From CAYPYS01 sp964445715 (lineage in GTDB: Bacteria > Omnitrophota > Gorgyraeia > Gorgyraeales > Gorgyraeaceae), in assembly GCA_964445715.1 (NCBI GenBank), contig CAYULJ010000047.1, positions 1-11,997 of the forward strand: 11,997 nt of DNA, in the 5' to 3' direction. A program made the position numbers and the translations under genes. Shown one piece after another: positions 1-11,300 of this stretch. The notes beneath the pieces were generated by a model. That model saw nothing but the letters and a program-made list of their open reading frames with translations, ran no database searches and was not told the DNA's origin. The first letter of the stretch is position 1; each line of letters begins with the position of its first letter.

Positions 1-2177
1 CTGATATTTTAACTAGGTTAAGTTCTCTAAAAGAAAGGTTAGGCTATTCTGATGACTTGGTAGTCTTCTCAGAGTCCATTCATGATTTGAGGGCAGTGGT
101 TTATAATAAATCTCTTACTACATCAGGCGCTGATATAGTGGATTTTTTTCAACTGGATATTTTTTTAGAACGAGTCGCACATATTGTAATCGCAGATGGT
201 TATAAGCAAGTTGCGTCAGATGTCGAGAAGAACCATCAGAAGATCTTGCGGTTGATAGAGTTATTTACTTATCAGGCTATGTACAGCGCCGAGGGATCGC
301 AGTATATGGATCAATGGGGCGAACTATTGACTATGCCAGATATTACTTATTCACAGGTTGTAGATGTGCTAAGGGCGCTTCGTGGGCAAGTTATTCGTTT
401 CAGGGATCATCTGAATCTGGAATATAGACTGATAGCTAGAGAGGTTTTAGGAGACGATCAAATTGTCCGTATCGAACAGTTTATGGGAGCGATCCAAAGA
501 GATAAGACAGATATTGGGAATATCGATATGTTTATAGAAGAGATTTTTGATTACATCAGAGGCCGCGCCAGAGAACTAGATGATTATGTTTATAAGGATG
601 AAAGGGCTCCTATTAAAGATGTGCCTGAATTTGTTCACATCGCGAGCACTAATCCAAGACAATTGCAGAAAATCAGATATAAACGTGCCATATTAGGCGG
701 AAAAGGAACATATCTATCTATTTTATCAGCTGAACTCGATGTCCCTATTCCAGCAGCATTTATTATTCCAGCCACGATTCCTAAAAATGGGCTTCAAAAA
801 AAATCAACGGCTGAATTTCATAGTAGCATCGATCATTATATTTCAATTTTGGAACGGACAAGAGGAGAGCAGATAGGAGAAACAGTTGGATTTGCTGATT
901 CGAAAAACCCAATGTTGGTTGCCGTCAGGAGCGGGTCGGCATTGGGGATGCCTGGTATTTTGAAGACAATTATCAATGTGGGAATCAATGATGAAATAGT
1001 CGAAAGCCTGGCAAAGAAAACAAAAGATGAAAGATTTGCTTTTGAGTGTTATTTTTTGTTTTTACAATCTTATGCAGATGCTATATGGGGCATAGATAGA
1101 GATATATTTCAGGGTATATTAGAGGCTAAAATGCAGACCAGAGGGGCTGACAGCTCATTTGCCCTGAGTGGCTCTGATATGAAGGATGCAGTAAGACTGG
1201 CAAAGGAAACTATCATTGAAGCTGGTTTTGAAAATGAACTTACAGATATTCTCATTGACCCTAGAAGACAGTTATATAGTACTATTGATTCGATTTTTGA
1301 CTCTTGGGATGGTTTAGATGCAGTAGAGTACAGGAGGATCAAGGAGATCTCAAATGAGTGGCAGACTCCATGTATTGTACAAGCCTATGTGTTTGGCAAT
1401 GCCGATAGAAATTCGGGGGCAGGCATTGCTACTTCCAGAGACTACGAAAGTTATGGCAGGCGTCTGGGCGGAGAATATAGTTGGGGGAGTCAAGGAAATA
1501 ATATTGTTGCTGGCAGTGTTATACCAGAGGAAATTATGGCCTTAGATTTAAGATTCCCAAATATCTTTAATGAATTGGAGTATTATACATGGCAATTCGA
1601 AAATTTATTTGGCACTCCTCAGAGAACGGAATTCACTGTGGAAAAAGGAAAACTTTGGATATTGCAGACATCGCTAGACACTAAAGTAAAGCCAAAGGAG
1701 AAGTTTTTAAGGCTAGCGCCGTCCAGGCCAGCAGATTCACGTGGAAAGGGAGCATATGGAGGAGGATTCAGAGGCGTAGCTGTTTTTGATCCGAGCAATA
1801 TGCAACATATGAGGATGTTGTCAGAAGAATTAGGCGTAGACGGGACAATATTATTCTTAGAATATCCAAGGACAATCGATGCTATGGATATTATCAGGGC
1901 TGATAGTCTGTTAACAGCTATAGGGGGGATAACTTCTCATGGCGCAGTAATCGCATACCAGAATCGTAAGCCTGCCGTAGTGGCAGTAGAAGGTCTTTTA
2001 TATGACAGCATAAAAGGACAATGGTTTTTAAAAGGAAGACCTATTAAAGAAGGCGATATAGTAAGTTTAGATGGGGCTACGGGAGAAGTCTGGATAGGAG
2101 AGATACCATTAGAGCATATGGACGAAAAGCTCGAACGTTTAAGGAAAGAAGAAGAGCGTTCTAAGATACACAAATGA
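1..2177 (+). CDS. PPDK-like ATP-grasp/phosphohistidine-domain protein, 5'-partial
   Basis: Probable ATP-dependent phosphotransferase related to the N-terminal two-thirds of pyruvate phosphate dikinase; its substrate is unknown. The frame is open from base 3 with no stop before the left edge, so the start is outside the window; a TTG at 57 is only an internal candidate. Residue numbers below count from codon 57. Residues 1-200 are mostly helical and unrecognised. The ATP-grasp part runs from about 208 to 545: 'LGGKG' (K216), 'VAVRSGSALGMPG' (R291), 'VQAYVFGN' (442-448) and 'TEFTVEKGKLWILQTS' (E525). The swivelling domain (about 550-685) has 'GGITSHGAVIA' with phosphoryl-carrier candidate H628, then 'SLDGATGEVWIGEIP'. 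The protein ends at 706 in a charged tail, with no PEP/pyruvate barrel as in PPDK or PpsA. From recollection of PPDK, the Asp two residues before E525 is Arg here and the Arg of 'LQTR' is Ser, so activity may differ. No signal peptide can be judged. The giant gene follows after 38 bp. Confidence 0.88.
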   Translation, partial: DILTRLSSLKERLGYSDDLVVFSESIHDLRAVVYNKSLTTSGADIVDFFQLDIFLERVAHIVIADGYKQVASDVEKNHQKILRLIELFTYQAMYSAEGSQYMDQWGELLTMPDITYSQVVDVLRALRGQVIRFRDHLNLEYRLIAREVLGDDQIVRIEQFMGAIQRDKTDIGNIDMFIEEIFDYIRGRARELDDYVYKDERAPIKDVPEFVHIASTNPRQLQKIRYKRAILGGKGTYLSILSAELDVPIPAAFIIPATIPKNGLQKKSTAEFHSSIDHYISILERTRGEQIGETVGFADSKNPMLVAVRSGSALGMPGILKTIINVGINDEIVESLAKKTKDERFAFECYFLFLQSYADAIWGIDRDIFQGILEAKMQTRGADSSFALSGSDMKDAVRLAKETIIEAGFENELTDILIDPRRQLYSTIDSIFDSWDGLDAVEYRRIKEISNEWQTPCIVQAYVFGNADRNSGAGIATSRDYESYGRRLGGEYSWGSQGNNIVAGSVIPEEIMALDLRFPNIFNELEYYTWQFENLFGTPQRTEFTVEKGKLWILQTSLDTKVKPKEKFLRLAPSRPADSRGKGAYGGGFRGVAVFDPSNMQHMRMLSEELGVDGTILFLEYPRTIDAMDIIRADSLLTAIGGITSHGAVIAYQNRKPAVVAVEGLLYDSIKGQWFLKGRPIKEGDIVSLDGATGEVWIGEIPLEHMDEKLERLRKEEERSKIHK

Positions 2178-2215
2178 CATTCATTGTGTAATTTTAACGT
2201 TTTATATCTTACATT

Positions 2216-2302
2216 ATGACAAAGTTTAACAAACTCTTAACTTCAAAAATCGTATCAATAATCATAGCAGGGGTGTTTCTTGTCAATAACATTGCCTATG
2301 CT
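2216..2302 (+). other. Signal peptide of the giant protein
   Basis: Residues 1-29 show a classical Sec signal: a basic N-region (MTKFNKLLTSK), a hydrophobic core (IVSIIIAGVFLV) and an AxA-type end (A-Y-A at 27-29), giving a likely cut before Ile30. The mature protein then begins with 'IDLPNKSHLRIPVGEE'. A lipobox cysteine is absent, so signal peptidase I is the expected processor. Confidence 0.85.
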
Positions 2303-5300
2303 ATTGATCTGCCCAATAAATCCCATCTTAGAATCCCTGTGGGAGAAGAAGAGACCCGCAGGAGGATGGAAGAGCTCTATGAGCTTCACCAAAAGTCCAT
2401 GGATGAAGTTATAGAAAAAGGACAGTTCCGCGCTATCTCTGAGTTTGAACAGGTTGATAAAGAATTTAGAGATAGTATTGAAGCATCCGGCGCCTCAGAA
2501 ACGATAAGGGAACTAGAGGATGTTTTAAAAAATAATGATGGCCAGATACAGTTTATCTTTGTTAAAAGCGAAGATGAGCTACCTGAGTTTCAAGGGAAAA
2601 GAGTCATTGCCCATCCTGGCAGCAGATCCATAACAGTCTATATAGTGACACAACTAACACCTGAAAAATATTTTAGCAATAAAGCCAATAGAAGAAAGAC
2701 TATTGCAATAATATACCGTGAGATCATACTTAGGTCCACAAGGGCTAGAGAAAGATTTGAAGATATGAAGACAGCTGGAGAGCTGTCAGGGGATGATTTA
2801 GATATTGCTATGAAAGAACTTACAAAAGATGCCGATGATATAAGAGATGAGATATCAGTAAACGGAGACATAGAAGATGGGCATTTGCGAAATATATTCG
2901 CAAATCTTGAGTTCGATAAAGAAATCGCAAAAGAGTTCAGGGGGTATACGCTGATAAGCATGCCAGGTGTAGAAAGATTTAAAAAAATAAGCGCTAGAGA
3001 GCTTAAGCAGTTAAAAAAATGGGAAAGACAGGCAGTTACGGTATCTGGTTGGCGAAAAGGAGACATATCTATTAGTGATTTGACAGTGTACGGTGATATC
3101 CTGTTGAGATCAAGCATATATGGATATAGAGAAGATCCAAGGGTCATAAACTTTTCTAAGCGAAGAACAAAGGCGCCTACAATTATCCTTACCTATGACG
3201 ATGAAAAAATAGAGTTTAGAGTAATAGACGGAATGAAGAGGCTAGCAGCAGCACTTTTGAGAGGCGATGAAAAAATCGAGGCTTATATCGGGATTATTAA
3301 AAAAAGACTTGGCTCTCCGTCACCTGTTTTTAACCTGCTCTCCGATGGAGCACCTCGCACTAAGAAAGAAATCGCCAAGGCTTTAAATCGCGCTGTCAGC
3401 ACCATTGAGCCGGATCTATATTTTCTGCGAGACTGCGGGTTGCTTGATATAAAAAAGAGAGGCAGAGAGAATACATATGCCATTAAGCCAGAATTAGCAC
3501 AAAATTTATCTTTACTCGCCGGGATACAGGAGATATTAGAGAAAGAGTTTTACGAAGGGGTCATAGTAAAAAAACGCATGGATCCAAAAGAAAAGGGAAG
3601 GATTATAAGACAGATTAGAGCTAAATTATCTGATATGCATTACTTTAGTTCAGTATACTGGACAGGCCGTGGTAGATTTGACAAACTCGAAGATTTAGCT
3701 GTCTACATTGATAAGGAATTCAGCGAACTGGAAGCGACTATTCTTACTTTACCGGAATCTATGCGGCGACAAGTCAATGAATCTGAGATCATAAAACAGT
3801 CAAAGGCGCTTCTTGATCAGTTACAAGAGCTAGGGTGGTCGAAAGAACCTTTGCTTATTGATTACGGTGCAGCACGCGATCTGGGCGTTCGGCTTGCACA
3901 AGTGAAATGGGATGTGGAGGCGAGAGAGAGCCATTCTGCATTCCTATGGTGGAAGCGCTACGGTAATCTCTGGACAAGCGCTTATGAATTATTGCGCATG
4001 CGTTATTCTATGCCATTGGTACACACGGCATATACCGGCGTATTTGCTGAGATATATAAAGGCTTGTTCTTTCCTTTGCGGCTTGCTACTGAAGAGATGC
4101 AAGCTCTAGAACCATTTGATCATGATAAGCAGTTGGCGATACAGGAAGAAGTTAAAGCAGGAGTGGACAACGTGTTTGTCTATGCGCCTGTTCGGGGCGC
4201 CGTGCAGATGTTGATCAGAGAACGAGATGTCTCAGAAGAAACAAGAAAGGAANNNNNNNNNNTCGTTGCCAGAACATTGATAGGATCAAGGAATTCCATG
4301 CGAGACGATGTGGGGTCTGCATTGCAAGAAATGGTATTGAGCGGTAATCCATTAAGTGATTGGTTGAAAACTGAAAATGTCATGAATGCTCTAGAGCAGG
4401 TTCTCGACAACCCAGGCGAGTTGATACCTTATACGATAGACGAAGAAGAGATAGGCCAGGGATTGACGCGTATCATAGTCAGGCCAAATCTTGAAAGTTC
4501 GAATGTCATTTTTCTTAAATATTGGAATAAGGCCGAGAATAAGTATAAATTTGTTTTAATAGACGGTGGGTCTCCTCAGTTTGTGGATGCGCTCAAGGAC
4601 AGGGTTTTTTCTGACATTGGTATTAGCGACCCAGCTGAACAGATCGAATTAATCATCATAACGCATTGTGATCCAGATCATCTTGGCGCGCTGAAGATCG
4701 CGGAAGAATACAATATCCCTTTTAGAGCTGATGAGTATTTGTTCATGGCAGCGTGGGATAGGGGATTGCCTCGAACCAGCCTTCATCATGCTTTTACAAG
4801 CGGCCTTACGCATATTGTGCGGGGATTTCAGGAGCCTGACAGAGAGACACTGAAGCTGTTTGATCCATATCCTACAAAGCAGGCAGAGGTCTTGTTGAAC
4901 GGGCACTTCCCTGATTTTCTGGGGGATCAGATCATTGGTGAGACAAGCTGGGGAGTGTTTCGTCTCGAGGGCTTTGGTCATAGTTATGAAAGTATTTTGC
5001 TTATGCTATGGCCGAAACAAATCAATCGCATATGTGTTCAAGAAGAAGGTTCTCCTGACGTCAGGCTTCCGCCATATGTCATTATTGATGTTAACGGAAA
5101 ATCTACAGCTATTCCTTTTAACTGGAACAAAGGAGACGAGTCGCGTATCCCTCTAGAATTTCGAGTGCAGGGTGTAAGGGCAATGAGAGTATGGGAGAGG
5201 ATGCGGGAACGCCCTGATGTTATTATCTCTGGAGATATGGGGGTTGACGTGCGGACCCTGTCGCCTGAAGAGAGAAACATGATCGGATCTTATTTACAAA

Positions 5301-8300
5301 TGACCGGTCAAGTGCCTGATATCGAGCCTATTTTCGGGCGCTCAGCGCATCGCTGGCTCCGTAGCTTTCCAGAAACCATGCTCATTCCTTCGCACGGAGA
5401 ACCATCCAAGAATCCTGCTAAGACAAAAACTTTTCAACCTGATAAGACCAAGCCTGCTGTTATCGTGTCCGGTGCCGGAGAGCTTGCGGCAGATCACATC
5501 ATTAAAGCGTTAGTGAAAGATGGCTTCTCAGTCGTTGCTACAGCGAGTGATCCCTCTAAGGCTGGACAGCTTTCTTCTGTTCTTGGTATCCCGGTTTTAC
5601 CTGTGGGCCAGGAATCTACGGATGTTACCAGGTACCTTGAGGAGAATGTGCTGACGCTTGTCGGCAAACAGGTAGCGGAAGGTTCCTCCCTTGTTATTAT
5701 TAATGCTCACAGCGATCATAAATTGGCCAGGGCGCTTGCAGAGCTGTCAGTCCGGCATAATGGTTACTTGATCCATCTAGGATCTGTTGAATCCTATAAA
5801 GCAGATGAGCGTGGAATAAATTTAACGGTATCCGAAGAATCGACAGATCCTTATATTCGCGAGCTGGATATTCGGGAAAGAGCGATAAAAGGAGTTGACA
5901 GAGTCATGTCATTTCCTCATGTGTTCTTGCGATTGCCGTATCTGCTCGGGCCTGAAGATGACCTTCTGGGAGGGGTTTATTCTGGTATACCGCGTTTAAG
6001 GCAATGGGTTCGTGAAGCGCCTCCAGAAAAGTTTATCCCGTTACTATCAGCTCCGATTTTTTTAGGACTACCTCAGCAATTTATAACAGCGGAAACATTG
6101 ACTTATGTCGTCAAGGGATTGATAGCGGCGAGATACGAACCGATGCTTTGGAGAAACACTTTCTATGCTCCGGAAGGAAAGCCTGTTGATTTATTGCAAT
6201 TAATGTTGTCTTGGCGTTCTTCCACTGAAGAGGAACAACTACAAGACCCATCTTTTTCTCAGGAACTTCCTCCGCGTGAAACTAGGATGCTAGAGGTCAT
6301 GATGGAAGGGAGATATTTACCTCATCTGATGTCGCCTCATACAACAGCAGAGCGATTGCAGTTTCTCTTACGGCGCGCGCAGCAATTTCTAGACCTAGGT
6401 ATCGATATAATCCCGCCCGACATTCTTGATAGAAATATTTTGCCCGCTAGCCAACACGAAGAAGATGTGGCTTTAACCGCAGGGAAGTTTAGAAAACCAA
6501 AGCACGGAGATATCCACGAAGTCATAGAAAATGGCTTGCCTCAGGATTTCAAAAATTACAGAGATTTGCCTCTAGAAGACAGGGAGGCGCTGAAAGCCAG
6601 ATACAGAGATCCAGATGGACAGTTAGTTATTCCTATAGAAGGACTCATCTTAGGTGCAGGCTTATTGGGACATATCGGCCTGGGTCATTATTATGATGAG
6701 CCAGTAATATATATTGACGCTATTTTTGAAGAAGAAAGAAGAGAGGATATTAAAAAACACGAGTCAGATGAAATAGGAAAATGGGAGGAAAAAAGACGAG
6801 AATTGAGACTCAGTCATGAAGAAATGCGCACATGGATAAGAGAAAATTCTAATAAAGAAGGAACAGGCCTAGCACAAAAATTAGCTCGTGAGTGGCACGA
6901 TGCTGCTCACTCTATAGATCATATTTATGATGACCTGGATGTTAGATTGCTGCTTCAGATGGGGAGGGTGAATAGGATTGGAGCAAAGATTTATGAGGCG
7001 GCAAAGAGTAATTTTTCAGAGTACAAAGAAATAATCAAAAAAAGGACTGGAATTGAACTAGAAGCAATTGAGGATGTGTTTTTTCAGGTTGATGAGAAAA
7101 GGGTACGTTTGGCTTATGCTAGAGGTGATGTCGCCGGCTTTTTCTTGGATTTTGCAGAGACGCTTAATGATGATGAACTAGCTTCTATTTTGGCTCATGA
7201 ATTCACTCATATCCAATTAAGAAAACAGGAACTTAAAAATATAGAAAGAGAAATGACTATGCATCCTGAGAGGCATACTGCGATGCCTATATTAAGAAGG
7301 CCCTTGCAGTTTTCTGATGCATTTCCAGAGGCAAGAGAAATAGAGGCTCGCGTTGCACAAGCTGAGGAAAAACTAGCAGATGAATCAGAAGCTTTCTTAA
7401 CAGCTCATGCTAAATTTGATCCTGCTGCAGTAAAAACTGCATATGAAAAAGTAATTAGTTTTAGTGACGAAAAGGATTTATTAGCAGAACAATTAATGCA
7501 TACACATTTTGGAGAGTGGATTTTAAGCTTTCCAGCTATTGCTTTACAAGAAGACCCTCGCTATAGAGACCATCCGCCAGATGAAAAGAGATTAACAGCT
7601 CTCGCGCAACATATTCAAAAATATGAGCGTTATAGCATAGAAGAGATCTATGCAGAGGAGAAAGATGTGGTGTTGACAGCAAGTGATAGGATAAGGAGAT
7701 GGCTTCTTCCTCATAGAGACGATACCAGAGATATAGCAAACAAGATGAATCTGAAGCGTGGGCAGAAGCTGCTAATGTTTGGCACGACAGCCTCTGGTCT
7801 TGTAGCAGAACTTGCCAACCGTGGGATTCAGGTTGTCCTTGTTGAGCTTGACGAAGAAACAGGCCTCAGAGAAATACAAAAGGCAAAGGCAAAGGGCACA
7901 GCAATAGAACCGATTCTCTTGTCAGCAATTAATGCAGACAGCGTGGACCATGCAGTGCTTGAAGCTGCTGGTGCGCCTAAAGAGTATGATGTCGTGATAG
8001 CATTTGATTTATTTATAGACGTAATAGGTGATAGGCATTTTATTATACACAGGGCGTTGGAACTTCTTAGCGACGGGGGTACTGTTTGGTTGCCTACAGA
8101 AGGGATTGTAGGGACGGACAGATTTAAAGTCGAAGACACTTTAAGAGACGTCTGTGAAGTACTGGGATACGAATTTAACCCGGGTATGGGCGAGATAAAA
8201 ACGCTTGCGAGCACAATCGGCGTAAATAAACCATATGTTGTTGCTAAAACTCATTCTGTTCAGGGAGATGACAGTGGACAGATGGTGCCCAACGCCGTAG

Positions 8301-11300
8301 GGTCGACAAATGAGATCAGTCAATTAAAAACAAGGATTAGTCATATGTTCAAGAGATTGGAAGAATTACTTAGTCAGCCGTCGCTCGCTTATAGGGACTT
8401 AGCAGATGGTTCAGAAATCCACGGCTTATTGCAGAATGCGCAGGGCTTGGGATTTCAGCTCGAGGCTTTAACAGGGGTTGCGCTTTTTGAAGATGGACTT
8501 GGAGCGCGATATAAAAGCCTTCTGAGGCAATGGGAATATAGGACAATCGAATCCATTGTTAATCTGGCTAGAGAAAGAATTACAGGACGACGAGTGACTA
8601 TTGACGCAGTAGAAGCATTAGGCATCGGAAGATATGACGCTATGACAGCCTTACAAAGCATGAAGGACGGTGGAGAGCTGATTAAAGACGGAGACGGATT
8701 TGTGTGGTTTGCTTCTGATGGTGACGGTGAGCCAAGTATGACTCTGGATATTATGGCTAATCTGCGTCAGCCAGGATTAAGACTGCTGGATATTGGGACA
8801 TTTACTGGAGCTTTTCCTGTTGCTGTGGCGCGCATGAATCCTGATGCAGAAAAATTAGTCGGTATTGAACAGGGTCTTGAAGAGGATCGTGTATTACAGG
8901 AAGGCGAGATTGAGATTGAACTGCGGAAAGGCAGTACCCTGGATAGAAACTGGAAAGAATTAGTAGAATCCCAATATTATGATGTCGTGACAGTTGTTTA
9001 TCCAGATAGAGATAATGCAGCAGATCTAACGTCTTTATTTGGTTTTGCAGCATGGGCAGTTAAACCAGGTGGGATGATTTATGTTGTTGCTGACTCAGTT
9101 GATTTTGCAGAGCAGACCAAATTTCATATGCAGCGAGGACTGTTCATTAATGCGGAGATCATATCTCTACCTGAGGAATGGCCTCGATCGGAGCAGATCT
9201 CTGCTGATAGCCCTCGTGAAAATCATCGTATTATAGCTGGAATCAGGCCGGATTCGAGGCAGATTCAGTCAACGCAGGACGATCTTATCGTATTACCCGC
9301 TGATTATACAACGCTGAGAAAAAGAATATTACAAGAAAATGTAAAGTATTTTGTCTATAGCTATGACTCAACCACAGGATTGCCTTATAACTATATTGAT
9401 ATAGAAGAAGGCGATGTAAAAAGGAGAATGACAAGGTGGATTTCTCCGACAGACATAGGTCTTTATATAAATGTTCTTGTAAAAATCGCTAAAGGCGATT
9501 TGGCCGTGTCTGATTTAATAACTACTGATGAGGCAATGAGGAGACTTACTTTATTGATGCACACTCTGGGATCAGTTAAGAAATCAAATGGTTTCTTCTA
9601 CTATTATGATATTGCAGAAGAGGTTAGTGTTTCTGATCTATATAGCAGGCTTGTATCGACGGTTGATAATGGAAATCTTGCTGCATCGCTGGCAGTAATG
9701 GTCGGGGCATTTCGCAATGGGAGTCCTGAGCAACAAAAATTAGAAAGCATAGCCAATGATATAGTCAATGGGATGGATTGGGATGTTTTGTATGATCCAG
9801 GCAAAAAAATGCTTATAGGCGGTTATTATACTGATGTAACTGGAGATACGAAAGAAGATCTTAAATATAGGGTTGACAAGAAGTACAATGAAGGAAGGCT
9901 TGCTGTTATGATGGCTATCTTAAGCGGCAAGGTGCCTCAGGATGCATGGTTTGGGCTTGAGGCGTCATATGGTTTTCATCCGCTTCCAGATGGCACAACA
10001 GTTAGTATGCCCAAGCCGTGGAATGCTGCTGCATTTCAGGCATGGCTTCCTTTGCTCTTTTTCGATGAGTCGAAATTATCTCCAGAGGATTATGCTGTAG
10101 CTCATAAGCATTTCCTTATAGCGCAGAGAGATTTTTCAATAGCTAATGGTCTTAATGGAGCGCTATTATCTTCTGCTTACGGCCCTGATGGTAAATATCG
10201 TGAATATGGGGTATTGCATCTTGCTGAAGGAGATGCTGTTGCAGGCGTTGGTACGCCCCATGCAACAGGACTTGCGTTTTTGGTTGAGCCAGATGTTTCA
10301 TTGGAATTATTTAGGATGCTTGATGAAAAATTTCCTCATCTAAGAGGCCCTTTTGGTTATTATGAATCAGTAGATTCGAGTGGCAGGTTTTCAACAAGGA
10401 TGACTTCTTTAGCTCAGGGTATTCTTATTTTATCAGTTGCAGGCGGGAGTAGCAAATATATGCAGGAATACCTCGAGATAAATAATAAGCTATCAACTGT
10501 TGAACATATGTATAGTGCTACTAGTTTTACGCTGCCAAGTGATGTTAAAGTATATGTTTTAACTGATAAGCATGAAGGACTTAAGGATTCTTTAGAGTCT
10601 GCGGTGACACGATTATCTGATAACGTCGGTAGGGTATTTATAGGAGATATAGGAGAAATAGACAAAGAAGATGATATGTTAGCAAGAGAGGTTAGCGGAA
10701 AAACAGATATAGTTGTTACTGTGCTTCCAATAGGGGCTATGTTGTTTGAAACCGAACCCGTTGAAATTTCATCCGAATACGAAGACCTTAAAGATAAGGT
10801 CGAATCTTTATTTGCCACTCAATCTATATTAGATGGTGTTAAGGCAATTTTAAAGGATGACGGAATATTCATTTTAATAACATATTTTTCTTCTGATGAA
10901 ATGGATAGATTAGTTGAGACATTGCGAGTAAAAGGCTTTAATAATGTAAGCATTGCAGAGGTCCCCGACAATTTTCCTGGTTCGATATGGCTTGATAGAC
11001 TCAGGGGAATGGAGGATCTTAAGATGGTTATAGCAAGTAACGAAGAGAGTGGTATTTTTAAAAGAGTGGAGGAGGGAGGGTTAGTTGTTGTAGAAGTTGG
11101 CGCGGGACATGGTGAATTTGGAGAGCAATTTTTAGATTATATAGAAACCGGTAAACTAGAAGTCTCACTGCGCAATGCCGAGCTAGATGCTAACACTGTT
11201 CAGCCAGTTCAGGATGGTCTTATTGTATTGCCAGCTGACTATACAGAGATACGCCCTGCGGTGGAAAAACTTATAAAGGAAGGCAGAGGGCTTATTGCTG

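Noticed and set aside
57..59. TTG at 57 as the true start of the kinase-like gene
   Set aside because: The same frame is open for 18 codons upstream to the window edge with normal-looking protein sequence (DILTRLSSLKERLGYSDD), and no ribosome site precedes 57, so the gene is treated as 5'-partial.
1354..1545. 63-codon open frame on the plus strand in a second frame
   Set aside because: Overlaps the conserved ATP-grasp motifs of the kinase-like gene; no ribosome site and no family resemblance.
2184..2208. Promoter between the two genes (TTGTGT and TATATC)
   Set aside because: The spacing is about 13 bp and both boxes are poor; in a T-rich spacer such matches are expected by chance.
2638..3147. 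169-codon open frame on the minus strand
   Set aside because: It lies wholly inside the giant gene, its translation is Ser/Leu-rich without domain motifs, and it matches the pattern of an antisense shadow of an acidic, charged coding region.
7828..8214. 128-codon open frame on the minus strand
   Set aside because: Ser/Thr-rich low-complexity translation opposite the methyltransferase-like domain; no start context or motifs.
10414..10818. 134-codon open frame on the minus strand
   Set aside because: Antisense to the end of the barrel domain and the Rossmann-like segment; Ser-rich with no recognisable fold.
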